A stretch of DNA of 42,896 nucleotides from Steroidobacteraceae bacterium (lineage in GTDB: Bacteria > Pseudomonadota > Gammaproteobacteria > Steroidobacterales > Steroidobacteraceae). The DNA lies in assembly GCA_019683695.1 (NCBI GenBank), contig JADGHX010000020.1:1-42896 (forward strand). Reading direction: 5' to 3'. The notes below the pieces were generated by a model, which had not been told where the DNA came from, searched no databases, and saw nothing but the letters and a program-made list of their open reading frames with translations. Positions 23,793 to 33,868 of this stretch are shown one piece after another. Within the stretch, counting starts at the first letter, position 1, and each line of letters begins with the position of its first letter. The position numbers were made by a program, and so were the translations under genes.

Positions 23793-25130
23793 GTGCGCAT
23801 AGGACGATGGGTCATCGGGATCGTCGCCGGTCTCGTGCTGCTTGCCGTGCTCACCGTGCTTGCCGTGACCGTCTTCGTGGATCCGAACCGCTATCGCGGG
23901 CAGATCGAGGCGGCGGTGACGCGCGCCACCGGGCAACCGTTCAACATCGAAGGCGATCTGGAGATCGCGTGGTATCCGTGGCTCGCGGTGCGCATGGGCC
24001 CGTCGCAGTTCGGCGCGCCTGGCGCAGGCGGAGAGCCGCTGGTCCGGTGGAAGTCGGCGCGCGTCGGCGCGCGGCTCGTGCCCCTGATTCGAGGCGAGCT
24101 GATCATCGATCGCGTGCGTCTCGATGAGCCGCGGTTCGTCCTTCGGCGCGATGCCGCGGGCCGAGGCAACTGGGAGGATGTTTTCGCGGCGCTGAAGAAG
24201 CCGCCCACGCCGCCAATCACCGGACCCAATCCGCCGCCGGGCCCGCAGATCGCGGGATTCGAGATACAGGATGGCGCGCTCACCTACGTGGACGAGGCGC
24301 GCGGGCGGCACTTCACGATCACGGACTGGCAGCTCGATGTGGGGGCATGGCGCTCCGGGGCGACGGTCCCCGTGGCCACGGAATTTGCCTGGGAGGCAGA
24401 GCATGACGCGCGCGACAAGACACCGATCGGAGTGCGGCTGAGTGCAACCGCGCGCGTGCACGTGTCGGACGACGCGAACGACATCGACGTCTTCGAGCTC
24501 GTGTCCACGAGTCGTGTACAAGGCGGACCGCTGCCGAAGGCAGGCGTGCCGGTCTCGATGCGCCTGTCCCGATTTGCAGCCCGGCTTTCGCCGCTCGACA
24601 TCGCCATTTCGGAGGTGGCCGCCCGCGTCGGGGACGCCGACGTCACCGCGTCCATCCAGGCGGGCGAATCCGGCCCGGGGTTGTACGTGAGAGGCCCGCT
24701 GTCCGTCGAGCTGCCCTCGTTGCGGCGCTTCCTGCCGACCCTCGGTGCGAAGGTGCCACTTCCCGTCGACAAGACGACCATCGGCCCGATGAAGCTCGCG
24801 AGCATGTGGGAGTGGAACAACGGCGCGGTCCGCGTGAGCGGCATCGATCTGCATCTGGACGATACGCACTTCACGGGCGAGCTCTCGCGCACCAGCAGCG
24901 AGGATGCCGTGTGGACGTTTGCGCTTCACGGCGACAAGATCGATCTCTCGCGCTACCTCGAGATCGAGAAGACGAGCAAGAAACCCTTCGAGCTGCCGCT
25001 CGCCGCCTTGCGCGCCCTGAAGATGCAGGGGGAGCTGACGTTCGATCAGGCCTCGGTGGCCGATGCTGAGATGAAGGACGTGCGCATGCGTTTCGAGCTT
25101 GCGGACGGCGCGGTGAAATCGCTGCAATGA
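23793..25130 (+). CDS. asmA: AsmA-family protein, C-terminally truncated
   Basis: A 445-residue envelope protein of the AsmA family, thought to act in lipid transport between membranes. An N-terminal inner-membrane helix (residues 5-29, [20 protein letters not shown]) is followed by the typical [37 protein letters not shown] and [17 protein letters not shown]-like ([16 protein letters not shown]) periplasmic beta segments. Later [20 protein letters not shown] matches the start of the conserved C-terminal AsmA module, but the protein stops at ADGAVKSLQ, where homologues continue for about 200 residues. The stop overlaps the mutY ATG. GTG 23793 is the likely start, with weak GAGCGGAA upstream. 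Whether the short form works is unknown. Confidence 0.88.
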   Translation: MRIGRWVIGIVAGLVLLAVLTVLAVTVFVDPNRYRGQIEAAVTRATGQPFNIEGDLEIAWYPWLAVRMGPSQFGAPGAGGEPLVRWKSARVGARLVPLIRGELIIDRVRLDEPRFVLRRDAAGRGNWEDVFAALKKPPTPPITGPNPPPGPQIAGFEIQDGALTYVDEARGRHFTITDWQLDVGAWRSGATVPVATEFAWEAEHDARDKTPIGVRLSATARVHVSDDANDIDVFELVSTSRVQGGPLPKAGVPVSMRLSRFAARLSPLDIAISEVAARVGDADVTASIQAGESGPGLYVRGPLSVELPSLRRFLPTLGAKVPLPVDKTTIGPMKLASMWEWNNGAVRVSGIDLHLDDTHFTGELSRTSSEDAVWTFALHGDKIDLSRYLEIEKTSKKPFELPLAALRALKMQGELTFDQASVADAEMKDVRMRFELADGAVKSLQ

Positions 25131-26224
25131 AACCCCGGGCATCGCGCGTTGCGAGCGCGCTCATCGAATGGCACGCGCGGCACGGTCGGCACGACCTGCC
25201 GTGGCAGCACGATCGCACGCCGTATCGCGTGTGGGTTTCGGAGATCATGCTGCAGCAAACGCAGGTTGCCACGGTTCTGCCGTATTACCAGCGCTTCATG
25301 CATCGGTTTCCGAACGTGCGCGCCCTGGCCGATGCGCCAATCGATGACGTGCTTCATCTGTGGACAGGGCTGGGCTACTACGCCCGCGCGCGCAATCTGC
25401 ACCGCGCGGCCGTGCGGATACGAGACGAGTTCGGCGGTGAATTTCCGCGCACGTTCGAAGATGTGGCGAGCCTTCCCGGTATCGGGCGCTCCACGGCCGG
25501 AGCCATTCTCGCCCTGAGCCGCGGCGAGCGCTTCCCCATTCTGGATGGCAACGTGAAGCGTGTGCTGTCTCGCGTGTTTGGCGTGCAGGGGGACCCGGCG
25601 GATCGCGAGACGACGGAAACGCTCTGGCAGTTGTCCGACGCGTGCACGCCCGAGAAACACGTGGACGTGTACACGCAGGCCATCATGGACATCGGCGCCA
25701 CCGTGTGTACGCGTCGCAAGCCGCTGTGCACGTATTGCCCTCTGAGCGAGGGGTGTTTTGCCCGAAGTCACGGCAAGCAGCACGAGATCCCTGCACCACG
25801 CCGTGCGAAGACGCGGCGCTCGCGCCATGTGTTCATGCTCGTGGCCATGCGGGAAGACGATTGCGTGCTGCTCGAGCGGCGGCCCGAATCGGGCATCTGG
25901 GGAGGGCTGTGGTGCCTGCCCGAATTCGAAACGGAATCCGCCGCGCGTGCGTTCGCGCGGCAAATGCTGCGCGCACCTCAAATCGATCCGCAGCACCTGG
26001 ATCGCATCGAGCACGCCTTCACGCACTTCGATCTCGTGATGACGCCCTTGCTCACGCGCTGCGCCGGGGCGGCTGGCGTGATGGATGAGCCGCGGAGCCT
26101 TTGGTATAACCCGCGCGAGCCGGCGCGCATCGGCCTGCCTGCGCCGATCAAGACGCTGCTCGCCGAGCTCACGGATCCATCGCTGTTCGACGAGCGCGTC
26201 GTGGCCTCGCCGAGCGGTGGCTGA
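25127..26224 (+). CDS. mutY: A/G-specific adenine DNA glycosylase
   Basis: A 365-residue base-excision repair enzyme that removes adenine mispaired with 8-oxoguanine. The catalytic Glu lies in [19 protein letters not shown]; the helix-hairpin-helix is [13 protein letters not shown], and the catalytic Asp follows in [12 protein letters not shown] [4Fe-4S] cluster is ligated by Cys194, Cys201, Cys204 and Cys210 with spacing C-x6-C-x2-C-x5-C. The C-terminal Nudix-like domain ([33 protein letters not shown]) reads the 8-oxoG side. ATG 25127 overlaps the asmA stop by 4 bases (ATGA). The order asmA-mutY-yggX is conserved in gammaproteobacteria such as Pseudomonas. Intact. Confidence 0.97.
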   Translation: MKPRASRVASALIEWHARHGRHDLPWQHDRTPYRVWVSEIMLQQTQVATVLPYYQRFMHRFPNVRALADAPIDDVLHLWTGLGYYARARNLHRAAVRIRDEFGGEFPRTFEDVASLPGIGRSTAGAILALSRGERFPILDGNVKRVLSRVFGVQGDPADRETTETLWQLSDACTPEKHVDVYTQAIMDIGATVCTRRKPLCTYCPLSEGCFARSHGKQHEIPAPRRAKTRRSRHVFMLVAMREDDCVLLERRPESGIWGGLWCLPEFETESAARAFARQMLRAPQIDPQHLDRIEHAFTHFDLVMTPLLTRCAGAAGVMDEPRSLWYNPREPARIGLPAPIKTLLAELTDPSLFDERVVASPSGG

Positions 26225-26243
26225 CCAGCGGAGAACCTCGATC

Positions 26244-26513
26244 GTGTCCCGAACCGTGCAGTGTGTGCTGCTGAAACGCGAAGCCCCGGGCCTGGACCGG
26301 CCGCCCTATCCGGGCGAGCTGGGCCGGCGCATCTACGAGAACGTGTCGAAGGAAGCGTGGCAGCGCTGGGTGCAGCACCAGACGATGCTCATCAACGAGT
26401 ATCGGCTCACGCCCGTGGACCCCAAGGCGCGCAAGTTCCTGGAGACCGAGATGGAGAAGTTCTTCTTCGGCCCCGGCTCGCAGGCGCCCGAAGGCTACAA
26501 GCCGCCCTCCTGA
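26244..26513 (+). CDS. yggX: Probable Fe(2+)-trafficking / oxidative damage protection protein
   Basis: An 89-residue cytosolic protein of the YggX family, which protects iron-sulfur enzymes and DNA from oxidation and has been proposed to move Fe(II). The family pattern is complete: [20 protein letters not shown] with the conserved Cys7 of the mature numbering region, [29 protein letters not shown], and [15 protein letters not shown]. Start GTG 26244 is chosen: GGAGAA lies 8 bases upstream and the length fits the ~90-residue family; the frame is open further upstream inside mutY. It starts 19 bases after mutY. A strong terminator follows. Confidence 0.96.
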   Translation: MSRTVQCVLLKREAPGLDRPPYPGELGRRIYENVSKEAWQRWVQHQTMLINEYRLTPVDPKARKFLETEMEKFFFGPGSQAPEGYKPPS

Positions 26514-26550
26514 GGTCGGGCGCGCCGCTCGGAACGGTTGCCGGAACGAC

Positions 26551-26580
26551 AAAAGCCCGAGCATCGATCTCGGGCTTTTT
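26551..26580. terminator. Bidirectional intrinsic terminator
   Basis: Perfect 11-bp stem AAAAGCCCGAG (26551-26561) with 26569-26579, loop CATCGAT, then T. The A-run on one side and T-run on the other make it work for yggX (plus) and for the regulator gene ending at 26610 (minus). Confidence 0.92.
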
Positions 26581-26609
26581 GCCGTACGCCGCGCAGCTTC
26601 CGCAGCGGA

Positions 26610-27239
26610 TCAGAGGTGAATCAGGCCGCGCTTGTGTGCCACCGCCACGGCTTCCGTGCGGCTGATGGCATCGAGCTTCGTGAGTATGGACTTGACGTGC
26701 GTCTTCGCCGTGCCCTCGGTGATGTTCAGCCGGCGCGCGATGTCCTTGTTGCTGCGGCCCTGCGCAATCTCCTGCAGCACGCTCATCTCGCGCTGGGTGA
26801 GGCTCGGCTTGGCCATGCGCTGAAGCGCCTTCGCCGCAACCGAAGAGGAGGTGTACGGCCGGTCCTCACTCACGGCACGAATGGCCGAGAGGATTTCCGA
26901 GCGCGGCGCGTCCTTCAGCAGATAGCCCTTCGCGCCCTGGCTCAGGCTGCGGAAGATGTCCTCGTCGCCATCGAAGGTGGTCATGATCAGCAGGCGCGCC
27001 TTCGGGTGCTTTTCCAGCACGCTCTGCACGACGGACACGCCATCGCGCTTGGGCATGCGCAGGTCGAGCACCATCACATCCGGCAGGTGCTGGTCGAAGA
27101 GCGCAATGGCCTCTTCGCCATCGCCGGCTTCGGCCACGACCTGCATGTCGGCCTGCTGGTTCACGATTGCCGCCAGTCCGTCGCGCACGACGGGGTGATC
27201 GTCGGCAAGGATCACACGAATCTTCGGTGCTGCAGCCAT
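26610..27239 (-). CDS. NarL/FixJ-type response regulator
   Basis: A 209-residue regulator. The receiver domain opens with IRVILADDHPVVRDGLAAIV; the phospho-acceptor is Asp59 in VMVLDLRMPKRDG; the switch Thr (MTTFDGDED) and Lys (YLLKDAP) are present. The LuxR-type helix-turn-helix is LTQREMSVLQEIAQGRSNKD followed by RRLNITEGTAKTHVKSILTK. It lies 24 bases downstream of the GAF kinase gene, so the two form an operon and a cognate pair. It ends at the shared terminator at 26551-26580. Targets are unknown. Confidence 0.95.
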   Translation of the reverse strand: MAAAPKIRVILADDHPVVRDGLAAIVNQQADMQVVAEAGDGEEAIALFDQHLPDVMVLDLRMPKRDGVSVVQSVLEKHPKARLLIMTTFDGDEDIFRSLSQGAKGYLLKDAPRSEILSAIRAVSEDRPYTSSSVAAKALQRMAKPSLTQREMSVLQEIAQGRSNKDIARRLNITEGTAKTHVKSILTKLDAISRTEAVAVAHKRGLIHL

Positions 27240-27263
27240 AGACTCACTTCACAAACACGAAAA

Positions 27264-29159
27264 TCACTTGGTGGCTCGCTGGGGAAGCGGAACGCGCACG
27301 CTGATGCACGTGCCTTCGCCGGGCTTGCTGTCGAGGCGCAACTCGCCGCCGATGGCTTTCGCGCGCTCGCGCATGTTCTCGAGGCCGAAACCCATCTTCG
27401 CGCAGAGCTCCGGCCCCTGCTTCATACCGATGCCGTCGTCGCAAACGGAAAGGACCCAGTGAGCGGGCTCCTCCTTCAGGACGATGCGTACGTTTTTCGG
27501 GTTGGCGTGCCGCAGGGCGTTGCTCACGGATTCCTGCGCAATGCGCAGCAGGGCGTGCTCGTGCTCCGGCGGCAGGCCGGTGGCCACCGTGCCGCCCTCG
27601 AACGTGCACAACACGCGCCCGGAGACCGTGGAGCGCTCGGCAAGCTGCGCAAGCGCCACGGTGAGACTGCCGCGACGGGTTTCTTCGGGGCGTAACGCGA
27701 GCACGGATCGGCGCGCCTCGGTGAGGCCTTCCTTCGCAAGATCCCGAATGCGCCCGAGCACGACGGCAAGGGGCGTGTTGCCGGTGGCGCCCTTCATGGA
27801 TTCCGTGGCGCCGAGCTGCATCAGGATGCCGGTGAACGCTTGCGCCAATCCGTCATGAATCTCCTGACCGATGCGGTTGCGCTCCATGAGCACCGCGGCC
27901 GTCTTGCTTGCATGCGCGCGATGCGTGAGCTCGATGGCCAGTGTGGCCTGATGGCCCAGCGCGACGAGCAGGCCGGTGACCTGCGGGCTCAGATCCTGCC
28001 GATGACGGAACGTGAGGCCGATGCAGCCCAGCGTGCGCTCGCCGAACACCAGCGGCAGCACGAACATGCGCTGAAGATTTTCCTGTCGCTTGTTCTCGAG
28101 CGTGCCCGGCCAGACACAGCTCGCGTCTTCCGGCACATCGAAATCGAGGTACACGGGATCGCGCTGCGCGCGAAGGCGCTTGTCGAAGCCCGCCTCCTCG
28201 CACGACACGCTGATGGGGAAGTCGGGCTCGGCGATCTCGCCGTCTTTCACGTAGGCGACCACGCGCCACTCGTGAAGCTGTTCCTTCAGCAGAACGACGG
28301 AGCCGCCGGCGGCGTCCGCCTGCCGCGTGGCCTCGAGCAGCAGGTGACGCATGAAGCTCTGCAGGTCCGGCTCGCTGGCGAGACGCTCGAGATTGCCCCG
28401 AATGGAGGCATTCGCCTTCGCGAGCTCCGCCACGCGCTCCTCGGCTGCGCGCTCACGCTCCCGCCTCACCGCATCGACGAGTCGCTCGCGATGGAGTGCG
28501 GCGCCTATGATGCCGGCCGCCATTTCGAGCGCGGAGAGCTCGGCGGAATCGATGGAGCGTAACTGACGCGTGCTGTCGAAACCGACCACGCCCACGTACT
28601 CGCCATCGATGAACATCGGTACGATGGCTTTCGTCTTCGTGCCCACGCCTTCGAGCGCGCATCCGCATCCGTGATCTTCGCGGGCGCCTTCCTTGATGAT
28701 GCAAACGGAACGCCCGGCGCGCAGCTCCGCGCACTCACGCGCGAAATCCCGCTCGTCGTAGGTGCCCATCGTCGGATGGCCGAGGTGGGGCACCACGCCT
28801 TCGGCGACCCATTCAGCCGCCACGACCAGAAGCCGCTCGCCGGAGGGGCCGGTCTGCGTGAGCATGAGGTTCACCCGGTCCACGACTGCGGCTTCGCCGA
28901 GCTGACGCAGCACGTGCGGCACGGCCGCCATCACGTCCGGCGCTTCCAGCAGGATGCGGCTCGCGTTGGCGGAGGCGGCCAGCAGACGTTCGCGTCGCTG
29001 GAGCGACTCGTACATCTGCGACAGCTGCAGCGCCCGCTCGCTGGCAAGGCGCTGGCACTCGGAATCCGGCAACGAATCGATCTCGCTCTTGCAGCGCTCC
29101 GCTTCGGCTTCCGCCTCTGCGGCCGCGTCTGCGAGAGCGGTCAGTGCACTCGCATTCAC
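27264..29159 (-). CDS. Soluble GAF-domain NarL-type sensor histidine kinase
   Basis: A 631-residue cytosolic kinase without transmembrane helices. An Ala/Glu-rich helical start (ALADAAAEAEAEAERCKSEI) and a coiled coil precede two GAF-like domains, roughly 65-235 and 270-425. The first contains a Cys-rich segment, EDHGCGCALEGVGTKTKAIV, and FIDGEYVGVVGFDS; the second has FVLPLVFGERTLGCIGLTFR. The transmitter is HisKA_3 with His435 in NRIGQEIHDGLAQAFTG, and a HATPase with LRIAQESVSNALRHANP, VCDDGIGM and GFGLENMRERA. GTG 29159 is chosen because GGAGAGACAG precedes it directly; a longer frame runs 34 codons upstream. The CGC segment might bind a metal, cluster or redox signal, but this is inference. 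Confidence 0.93.
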   Translation of the reverse strand: MNASALTALADAAAEAEAEAERCKSEIDSLPDSECQRLASERALQLSQMYESLQRRERLLAASANASRILLEAPDVMAAVPHVLRQLGEAAVVDRVNLMLTQTGPSGERLLVVAAEWVAEGVVPHLGHPTMGTYDERDFARECAELRAGRSVCIIKEGAREDHGCGCALEGVGTKTKAIVPMFIDGEYVGVVGFDSTRQLRSIDSAELSALEMAAGIIGAALHRERLVDAVRRERERAAEERVAELAKANASIRGNLERLASEPDLQSFMRHLLLEATRQADAAGGSVVLLKEQLHEWRVVAYVKDGEIAEPDFPISVSCEEAGFDKRLRAQRDPVYLDFDVPEDASCVWPGTLENKRQENLQRMFVLPLVFGERTLGCIGLTFRHRQDLSPQVTGLLVALGHQATLAIELTHRAHASKTAAVLMERNRIGQEIHDGLAQAFTGILMQLGATESMKGATGNTPLAVVLGRIRDLAKEGLTEARRSVLALRPEETRRGSLTVALAQLAERSTVSGRVLCTFEGGTVATGLPPEHEHALLRIAQESVSNALRHANPKNVRIVLKEEPAHWVLSVCDDGIGMKQGPELCAKMGFGLENMRERAKAIGGELRLDSKPGEGTCISVRVPLPQRATK

Positions 29160-29190
29160 CTGTCTCTCCAGAGCCTTTGGACCCGGGAGT

Positions 29191-30693
29191 CTAGCGCGAA
29201 CCCGACGCTGTGGCCGCAAGGGGCGTTCTCCTGGGAACAGGGGCGCCCTGCCAGCCGCCACCCAGTGCCTTGTAAACCGCGATCAGACTGGTGGCGGCTT
29301 GCGTGCGGCTCTGGGCCAGCCGGTCCTCGGCCTCGAGCTGGGTTCGCTCGGCATCCAGCACCTCGAGGAAATCCACCACGCCGCCGTCGAATCGGGCCCG
29401 GGCGAGCTGCGCCGAGGTCTGGCTGGCCCGGGCACTATCCGCCGCATGCTGCAGGCGTTCCCGCGCACGGGCGTGGGTGACCAGCGCGTCCTCGGTTTCC
29501 TGCAAAGCTCGCAGCACTGTTTGCTCATACACCGCGAGCGACGCGTCCGCCCGGGCGCGGGAGCCGGCGATGCGCGCGCGCACGCGCCCGAGATCGAATG
29601 CCGCCCACGAGATGCTCGGCGCGATCAGCCGAGTGCCCGTGCCGCTGTCGCCCAGCGCACTCGCGTCCGTGGCGCCGTAGCCCACGCTGCCGATGAAGCT
29701 CACCTTGGGGAACAGGTCCGCGACGGCGACTCCAATGCGAGCCGTGTCCGCGGCGAGAGCGCGCTCGGCGGCCAGAATGTCTGGCCGCCGCCGCAGCAGG
29801 TCTGCGGGATTGCCGACGGCGATGACCCGAGGCAGCGGGGGGAGGTCTTGCGCTGCGCTCAGCGTGGAGGTCAACGCCGTCGGTTCCCGGCCTGTCAGCA
29901 CACTGAGTTGATGAATGGAACGCGCGACCGCCGCTTCGAGCGGGGCGATCGACGCGAGCGTGGCGCTGAGCTGCGCCTGCGCCCGGGAGGTATCGAGCTC
30001 GGTGCCGCGGCCGGCATCGAGGCGCACCCTGGTGAGCTCCAGCGTGGCGCGCTGGTTTTCCACGTTCCGGCGCGCCACATCGAGCTGACTTTGCTGCCCG
30101 CGCAGCTCGAAGTACGTGCGCGCCACTTCCGCGGTCACCATCACCTGCGCATCACGCAGGCGGGCTTCGGCGCTTTGCGCATCGGCGGTGCGGGCCTCGA
30201 TGTTCCGGCGGATCTGGCCGAAGAAGTCCAGCTCCCAGGCCGCATCGAAGCTCGCGTCGTACACCCTGACCTCGCCGCCAGGCGCGAGCGCTCGCTCCGG
30301 TTGCGAGAGACGCTGCTCGGTATAGCCGCCGGACGCCGTGATCGTGGGCGCGATGTCGAACACGGACTCGCCGCGCGCCGCACGCGCTTCGATGAAGCGC
30401 GCGAGCGCAATGCGCAGATCGTGATTCGCCTCGAGCGCGTCCTGCACGAGCTGGTTCAGCGTGGGGTCGTTGAACTGCGTCCAGAACTGCGCGAGCGCTT
30501 CTTCCTGCGAGTACGGTTCCGCAGCGATGCCTTCGAAGCGATCCGCGGTGTCGATCTCCGGCTTCACGTAATCCGGCCCGACCGCGCAGCTCGCCAGCCA
30601 CAGCGCGCCGAACAGCGCGGTAAGCCCTCGCGTCAAGCCGCTTTGCCACACGTGGTCGCGAATGTTGTTCACGTGTTGTGTTCGCTTACGCAT
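29191..30693 (-). CDS. RND efflux outer-membrane lipoprotein (OprM/NodT family)
   Basis: A 500-residue outer-membrane channel of a tripartite efflux pump. A lipobox LWLASC places the lipidated Cys at 36, after a long basic start; AVGPDYVKPE follows as in OprM proteins. Two repeated halves of helical coiled coil and beta-barrel strands are seen, e.g. FNDPTLNQLVQDALEANHDL, AAWELDFFGQIRRNIEARTA, then DILAAERALAADTARIGVAV and DLFPKVSFIGS. ATG 30693 has GGAGGG about 7 bases upstream; the GTG at 30699 would overlap that site. It overlaps the end of the RND transporter gene by 8 bases. Last gene of the operon. Substrates unknown. Confidence 0.94.
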   Translation of the reverse strand: MRKRTQHVNNIRDHVWQSGLTRGLTALFGALWLASCAVGPDYVKPEIDTADRFEGIAAEPYSQEEALAQFWTQFNDPTLNQLVQDALEANHDLRIALARFIEARAARGESVFDIAPTITASGGYTEQRLSQPERALAPGGEVRVYDASFDAAWELDFFGQIRRNIEARTADAQSAEARLRDAQVMVTAEVARTYFELRGQQSQLDVARRNVENQRATLELTRVRLDAGRGTELDTSRAQAQLSATLASIAPLEAAVARSIHQLSVLTGREPTALTSTLSAAQDLPPLPRVIAVGNPADLLRRRPDILAAERALAADTARIGVAVADLFPKVSFIGSVGYGATDASALGDSGTGTRLIAPSISWAAFDLGRVRARIAGSRARADASLAVYEQTVLRALQETEDALVTHARARERLQHAADSARASQTSAQLARARFDGGVVDFLEVLDAERTQLEAEDRLAQSRTQAATSLIAVYKALGGGWQGAPVPRRTPLAATASGSR

Positions 30694-33600
30694 GGCCACC
30701 CTCCGAAGCGATGGCGGGTGTCGCTTGCGCCTTGGCTGCGCCGCTTCGCTTCGCGAGGCGGCGGATCACCACATAGAACACGGGCGTGAGCAGCAGCCCG
30801 AAGAACGTGACGCCGATCATTCCCGCGAACACCACGACACCGAGGGCATGCCGGATCTCGGCGCCCGCGCCGGTGGCGAAGACGAGTGGCACCACGCCCG
30901 CGATGAACGCGATGGACGTCATGAGGATCGGGCGCAGGCGCAGGCGGGCCGCTTCGAGCACCGCCTTCTTCGCGTCGAGCCCTTGCTCCTCGAGGTGCTT
31001 GGCGAACTCGACGATGAGAATGGCGTTCTTCGACGCGAGCCCCACCAGCACGACGAGCCCGATTTGCGTGAAGATGTTGTTGTCTCCGTGCGTGAGCAGC
31101 ACGCCCGTGATCGCCGCGAGCAAGCACATCGGCACGATGAGCACGATGGCCAGCGGCAGGCTCAGGCTCTCGTACTGTGCCGCGAGCACCAGGAACACGA
31201 ACACCACGCAGAGCGCGAAGACAATGCCCGTGGTGTCCCCCGCGACCTTCTGCTGATACGAAAGGTCCGTCCACTCGTGGCTCATGCCACGCGGCAGGGT
31301 TTCATCCAGGATCTTCGCGATGGCGGCTTCCGCCTGCCCGGAGCTGTAGCCCGGCGCCGGCCCGCCATTGATGTCTGCCGACGGGAAGCCGTTGTAGTGC
31401 GCGACCACATCGGGGCCGAAGGTCTCCTCGATGGTGACCAGCGCGCCGAGCGGCACCATGTCACCGTGGATGTTCCGGGTCTTCAGGCGCAGCACGTCTT
31501 CCTTCTGCGCGCGGAACGGCGCGTCCGCCTGCGCCATCACCTGATAGGTGCGGCCGAAGCGGTTGAAGTCGTTCACGTACAGCGAGCCCAGATAGACCTG
31601 CATGGTCTGAAAGACATCCGACAGGCGCACATCAAGCTGCTTCGCCTTGATGCGATCGATGTTCACCTTCAGCTGCGGAACATTGATCTGGTACGAGCTG
31701 AAGACGCCGGCCAGCGCCGGATCCCGCGCCGCCTTGGCGACCACCTCCTGCGTCACCTTGTACAGCGCCTCGGGGCCCTGCGCGCTGCGATCCTGAATGT
31801 GCAGCTTGAAGCCGCCGAGCGTGCCCATGCCCTGCACGGGCGGCGGCGGAAACACGCCGATGAAGGCTTCCTGGATCGCGCTCAACTTCTGGTTGAGCGT
31901 TCCCGCGAGCCCCATCACGGACAGCTCCGGCGATGTGCGGTTGCTGAATTCATCCAGCTTGAAGAACGCCATCGCGCTGCTCGGGCTCGCGTTCAGCGTG
32001 CTCGTGGACATGCCCGCGAACTGCACGACGCCCGTGATGCCCGGCTCCTTCAGCCCGATCTCGCCGATGGCGCGCGTCACGGCCTCCGTGCGCTCGAGCG
32101 AAGACGCCGGCGGCAGCTGCGCGACCGTGACGAGGTACTGCTTGTCCTGCGCGGGGATGAACCCGCCGGGCACGGCGGAGAAGCCCAGGTAAGTGAGGCC
32201 GATCAGGCCGCCATACACGATGAGCGCGATGCCGCTGCCGCGCACGATGTGCACGAGCGAGCGCGAGTACGCGTCACCGGAACGGGCAAACGCCCGATTG
32301 AAGGCGCCGAAGGGCTTCCCGAGCAGCTTGTGCATGCCGCGCGAGAGCCAGTCCGTCTGCTGATCGTGGGGCTTCAGCAGCGCAGCGGCGAGCGCGGGGC
32401 TCAACGTGAGGGAGTTGAACGCCGAGATCACGGACGAGATGGCGATGGTGAGCGCGAACTGCCGATAGAACTCACCCGTCAGGCCGCTCACGAACGCCAC
32501 GGGAACGAACACCGCGCACAGCACGAGCGTGATGGCGATGATCGGGCGGCTCACCTCGTTCATGGCGACTCGGGTCGCCTCGACCGGTGAGAGCCCCGCG
32601 GCGATGTGCCGCTCCACGTTTTCCACCACGACGATGGCGTCATCCACCACCATGCCGATCGCGAGCACGAGGCCGAAGAGCGACAGCGTGTTGATGGAGA
32701 AGCCGAACGCGAGCAGCACCGCGAACGTGCCGATCACCGAGACAGGCACGGCAACCAGCGGAATGATCGAGGCGCGCCACGTTTGCAGGAACAGAATGAC
32801 GACGAGCACCACCAGCGCGATGGCTTCGAGCAGCGTGTGGAACACCGCCTCGATCGACTGCTCAACGAACTCGGTGGTGTCGTAGATAATGGTGTAGTCG
32901 AGCCCCTCCGGGAAATTTTGCTTCAGCTCTTCCATCGTGGCGCGCACGCGCTTGGAGAGCTCCAGCGCATTCGAGCCCGGCGCCTGAGAGATGGGAATGG
33001 CGACGGTGTTCTGATTGTTCAGCAGACCACGCAGGGCGTAGTCGGCCGCGCCAAGCTCCACCCGCGCGACGTCGCCCAGGCGCACGACCTGACCGTTGTC
33101 GCCCGTCTTGAGAACGATGTCGCGAAACTGCTCCTCGTCCTCGAGGCGCCCCATGGAATTGAGCGCGATCTGGAACTCGCTCTGGTTCCCGGGTGGCGCG
33201 CCGATCTGGCCCGCGGCGACCTGCACGTTCTGCTCACGAATGGCATTCACCACGTCACCCGTCGTGAGATTGCGCACGGCGAGCTTTTCAGGGTCCAGCC
33301 AGACACGCATGGAGTAGTCGCCGCCGCCGAAGAGTTGCACTTCGCCCATGCCGGGCAGGCGTGCGAGCACGTCCCGCACATTCAGCACGGCGTAGTTGCG
33401 CAGGTACAAAGAGTCATAGCGGCCGTCGGGCGAAACGAGGTTCACCACCATCATGAGATTCGGAGAGCTCTTGACGGTGGTGACGCCCAGGTCGCGCACT
33501 TCCTGCGGCAGGCGTGGCAAGGCCTGCGCCACGCGGTTCTGCACCTGCACCTGAGCGCGATCGATATCCGCGCCGATATTGAAGGTGACGGTGAGCGTGA

Positions 33601-33868
33601 GCGTGCCGTCCATGGCGGCCTCGGAAGACATGTACATCATGTCTTCCACGCCGACGATGGCCTGTTCGAGCGGCGAGGCCACCGTCTCGGCAATCACCTT
33701 CGGATTGGCGCCCGGATACGTCGCCCGCACGACGACCGACGGCGGCACCACTTCCGGATACTCGCTGATGGGCAGCTGGAAGAGGGCGATCGCGCCGCCG
33801 ATGGTGATGAAGGCCGACAGGACGGCCGCGAAGACCGGCCTGTCAATGAAGAAATGGGAGAGTTTCAT
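30686..33868 (-). CDS. RND multidrug efflux transporter, HAE-1 family
   Basis: A 1060-residue inner-membrane proton antiporter of the AcrB/MexB type. It begins with FFIDRPVFAAVLSAFITIGG, has the periplasmic porter segments (GVEDMMYMSSEAAMDGTLTL), and the proton-relay Asp pair at 409-410 in GMVVDDAIVVVENVERH. The second half repeats the fold (GLVVLVGLASKNAILIVEFA with the expected TM10 Lys) and ends with MTSIAFIAGVVPLVFATGAG. About twelve transmembrane helices are expected. Its ATG overlaps the adaptor stop by 4 bases (ATGA). HAE-1 pumps export many hydrophobic drugs, bile-like compounds and solvents; this one's range cannot be read from sequence. Confidence 0.97.
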   Translation of the reverse strand: MKLSHFFIDRPVFAAVLSAFITIGGAIALFQLPISEYPEVVPPSVVVRATYPGANPKVIAETVASPLEQAIVGVEDMMYMSSEAAMDGTLTLTVTFNIGADIDRAQVQVQNRVAQALPRLPQEVRDLGVTTVKSSPNLMMVVNLVSPDGRYDSLYLRNYAVLNVRDVLARLPGMGEVQLFGGGDYSMRVWLDPEKLAVRNLTTGDVVNAIREQNVQVAAGQIGAPPGNQSEFQIALNSMGRLEDEEQFRDIVLKTGDNGQVVRLGDVARVELGAADYALRGLLNNQNTVAIPISQAPGSNALELSKRVRATMEELKQNFPEGLDYTIIYDTTEFVEQSIEAVFHTLLEAIALVVLVVILFLQTWRASIIPLVAVPVSVIGTFAVLLAFGFSINTLSLFGLVLAIGMVVDDAIVVVENVERHIAAGLSPVEATRVAMNEVSRPIIAITLVLCAVFVPVAFVSGLTGEFYRQFALTIAISSVISAFNSLTLSPALAAALLKPHDQQTDWLSRGMHKLLGKPFGAFNRAFARSGDAYSRSLVHIVRGSGIALIVYGGLIGLTYLGFSAVPGGFIPAQDKQYLVTVAQLPPASSLERTEAVTRAIGEIGLKEPGITGVVQFAGMSTSTLNASPSSAMAFFKLDEFSNRTSPELSVMGLAGTLNQKLSAIQEAFIGVFPPPPVQGMGTLGGFKLHIQDRSAQGPEALYKVTQEVVAKAARDPALAGVFSSYQINVPQLKVNIDRIKAKQLDVRLSDVFQTMQVYLGSLYVNDFNRFGRTYQVMAQADAPFRAQKEDVLRLKTRNIHGDMVPLGALVTIEETFGPDVVAHYNGFPSADINGGPAPGYSSGQAEAAIAKILDETLPRGMSHEWTDLSYQQKVAGDTTGIVFALCVVFVFLVLAAQYESLSLPLAIVLIVPMCLLAAITGVLLTHGDNNIFTQIGLVVLVGLASKNAILIVEFAKHLEEQGLDAKKAVLEAARLRLRPILMTSIAFIAGVVPLVFATGAGAEIRHALGVVVFAGMIGVTFFGLLLTPVFYVVIRRLAKRSGAAKAQATPAIASEGGHA

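Noticed and set aside
30662-32590. 642-codon open frame on the plus strand under the RND transporter
   Set aside because: Composition (His/Arg/Glu-rich without domains) is typical of an antisense shadow; the RND gene on the minus strand is complete.
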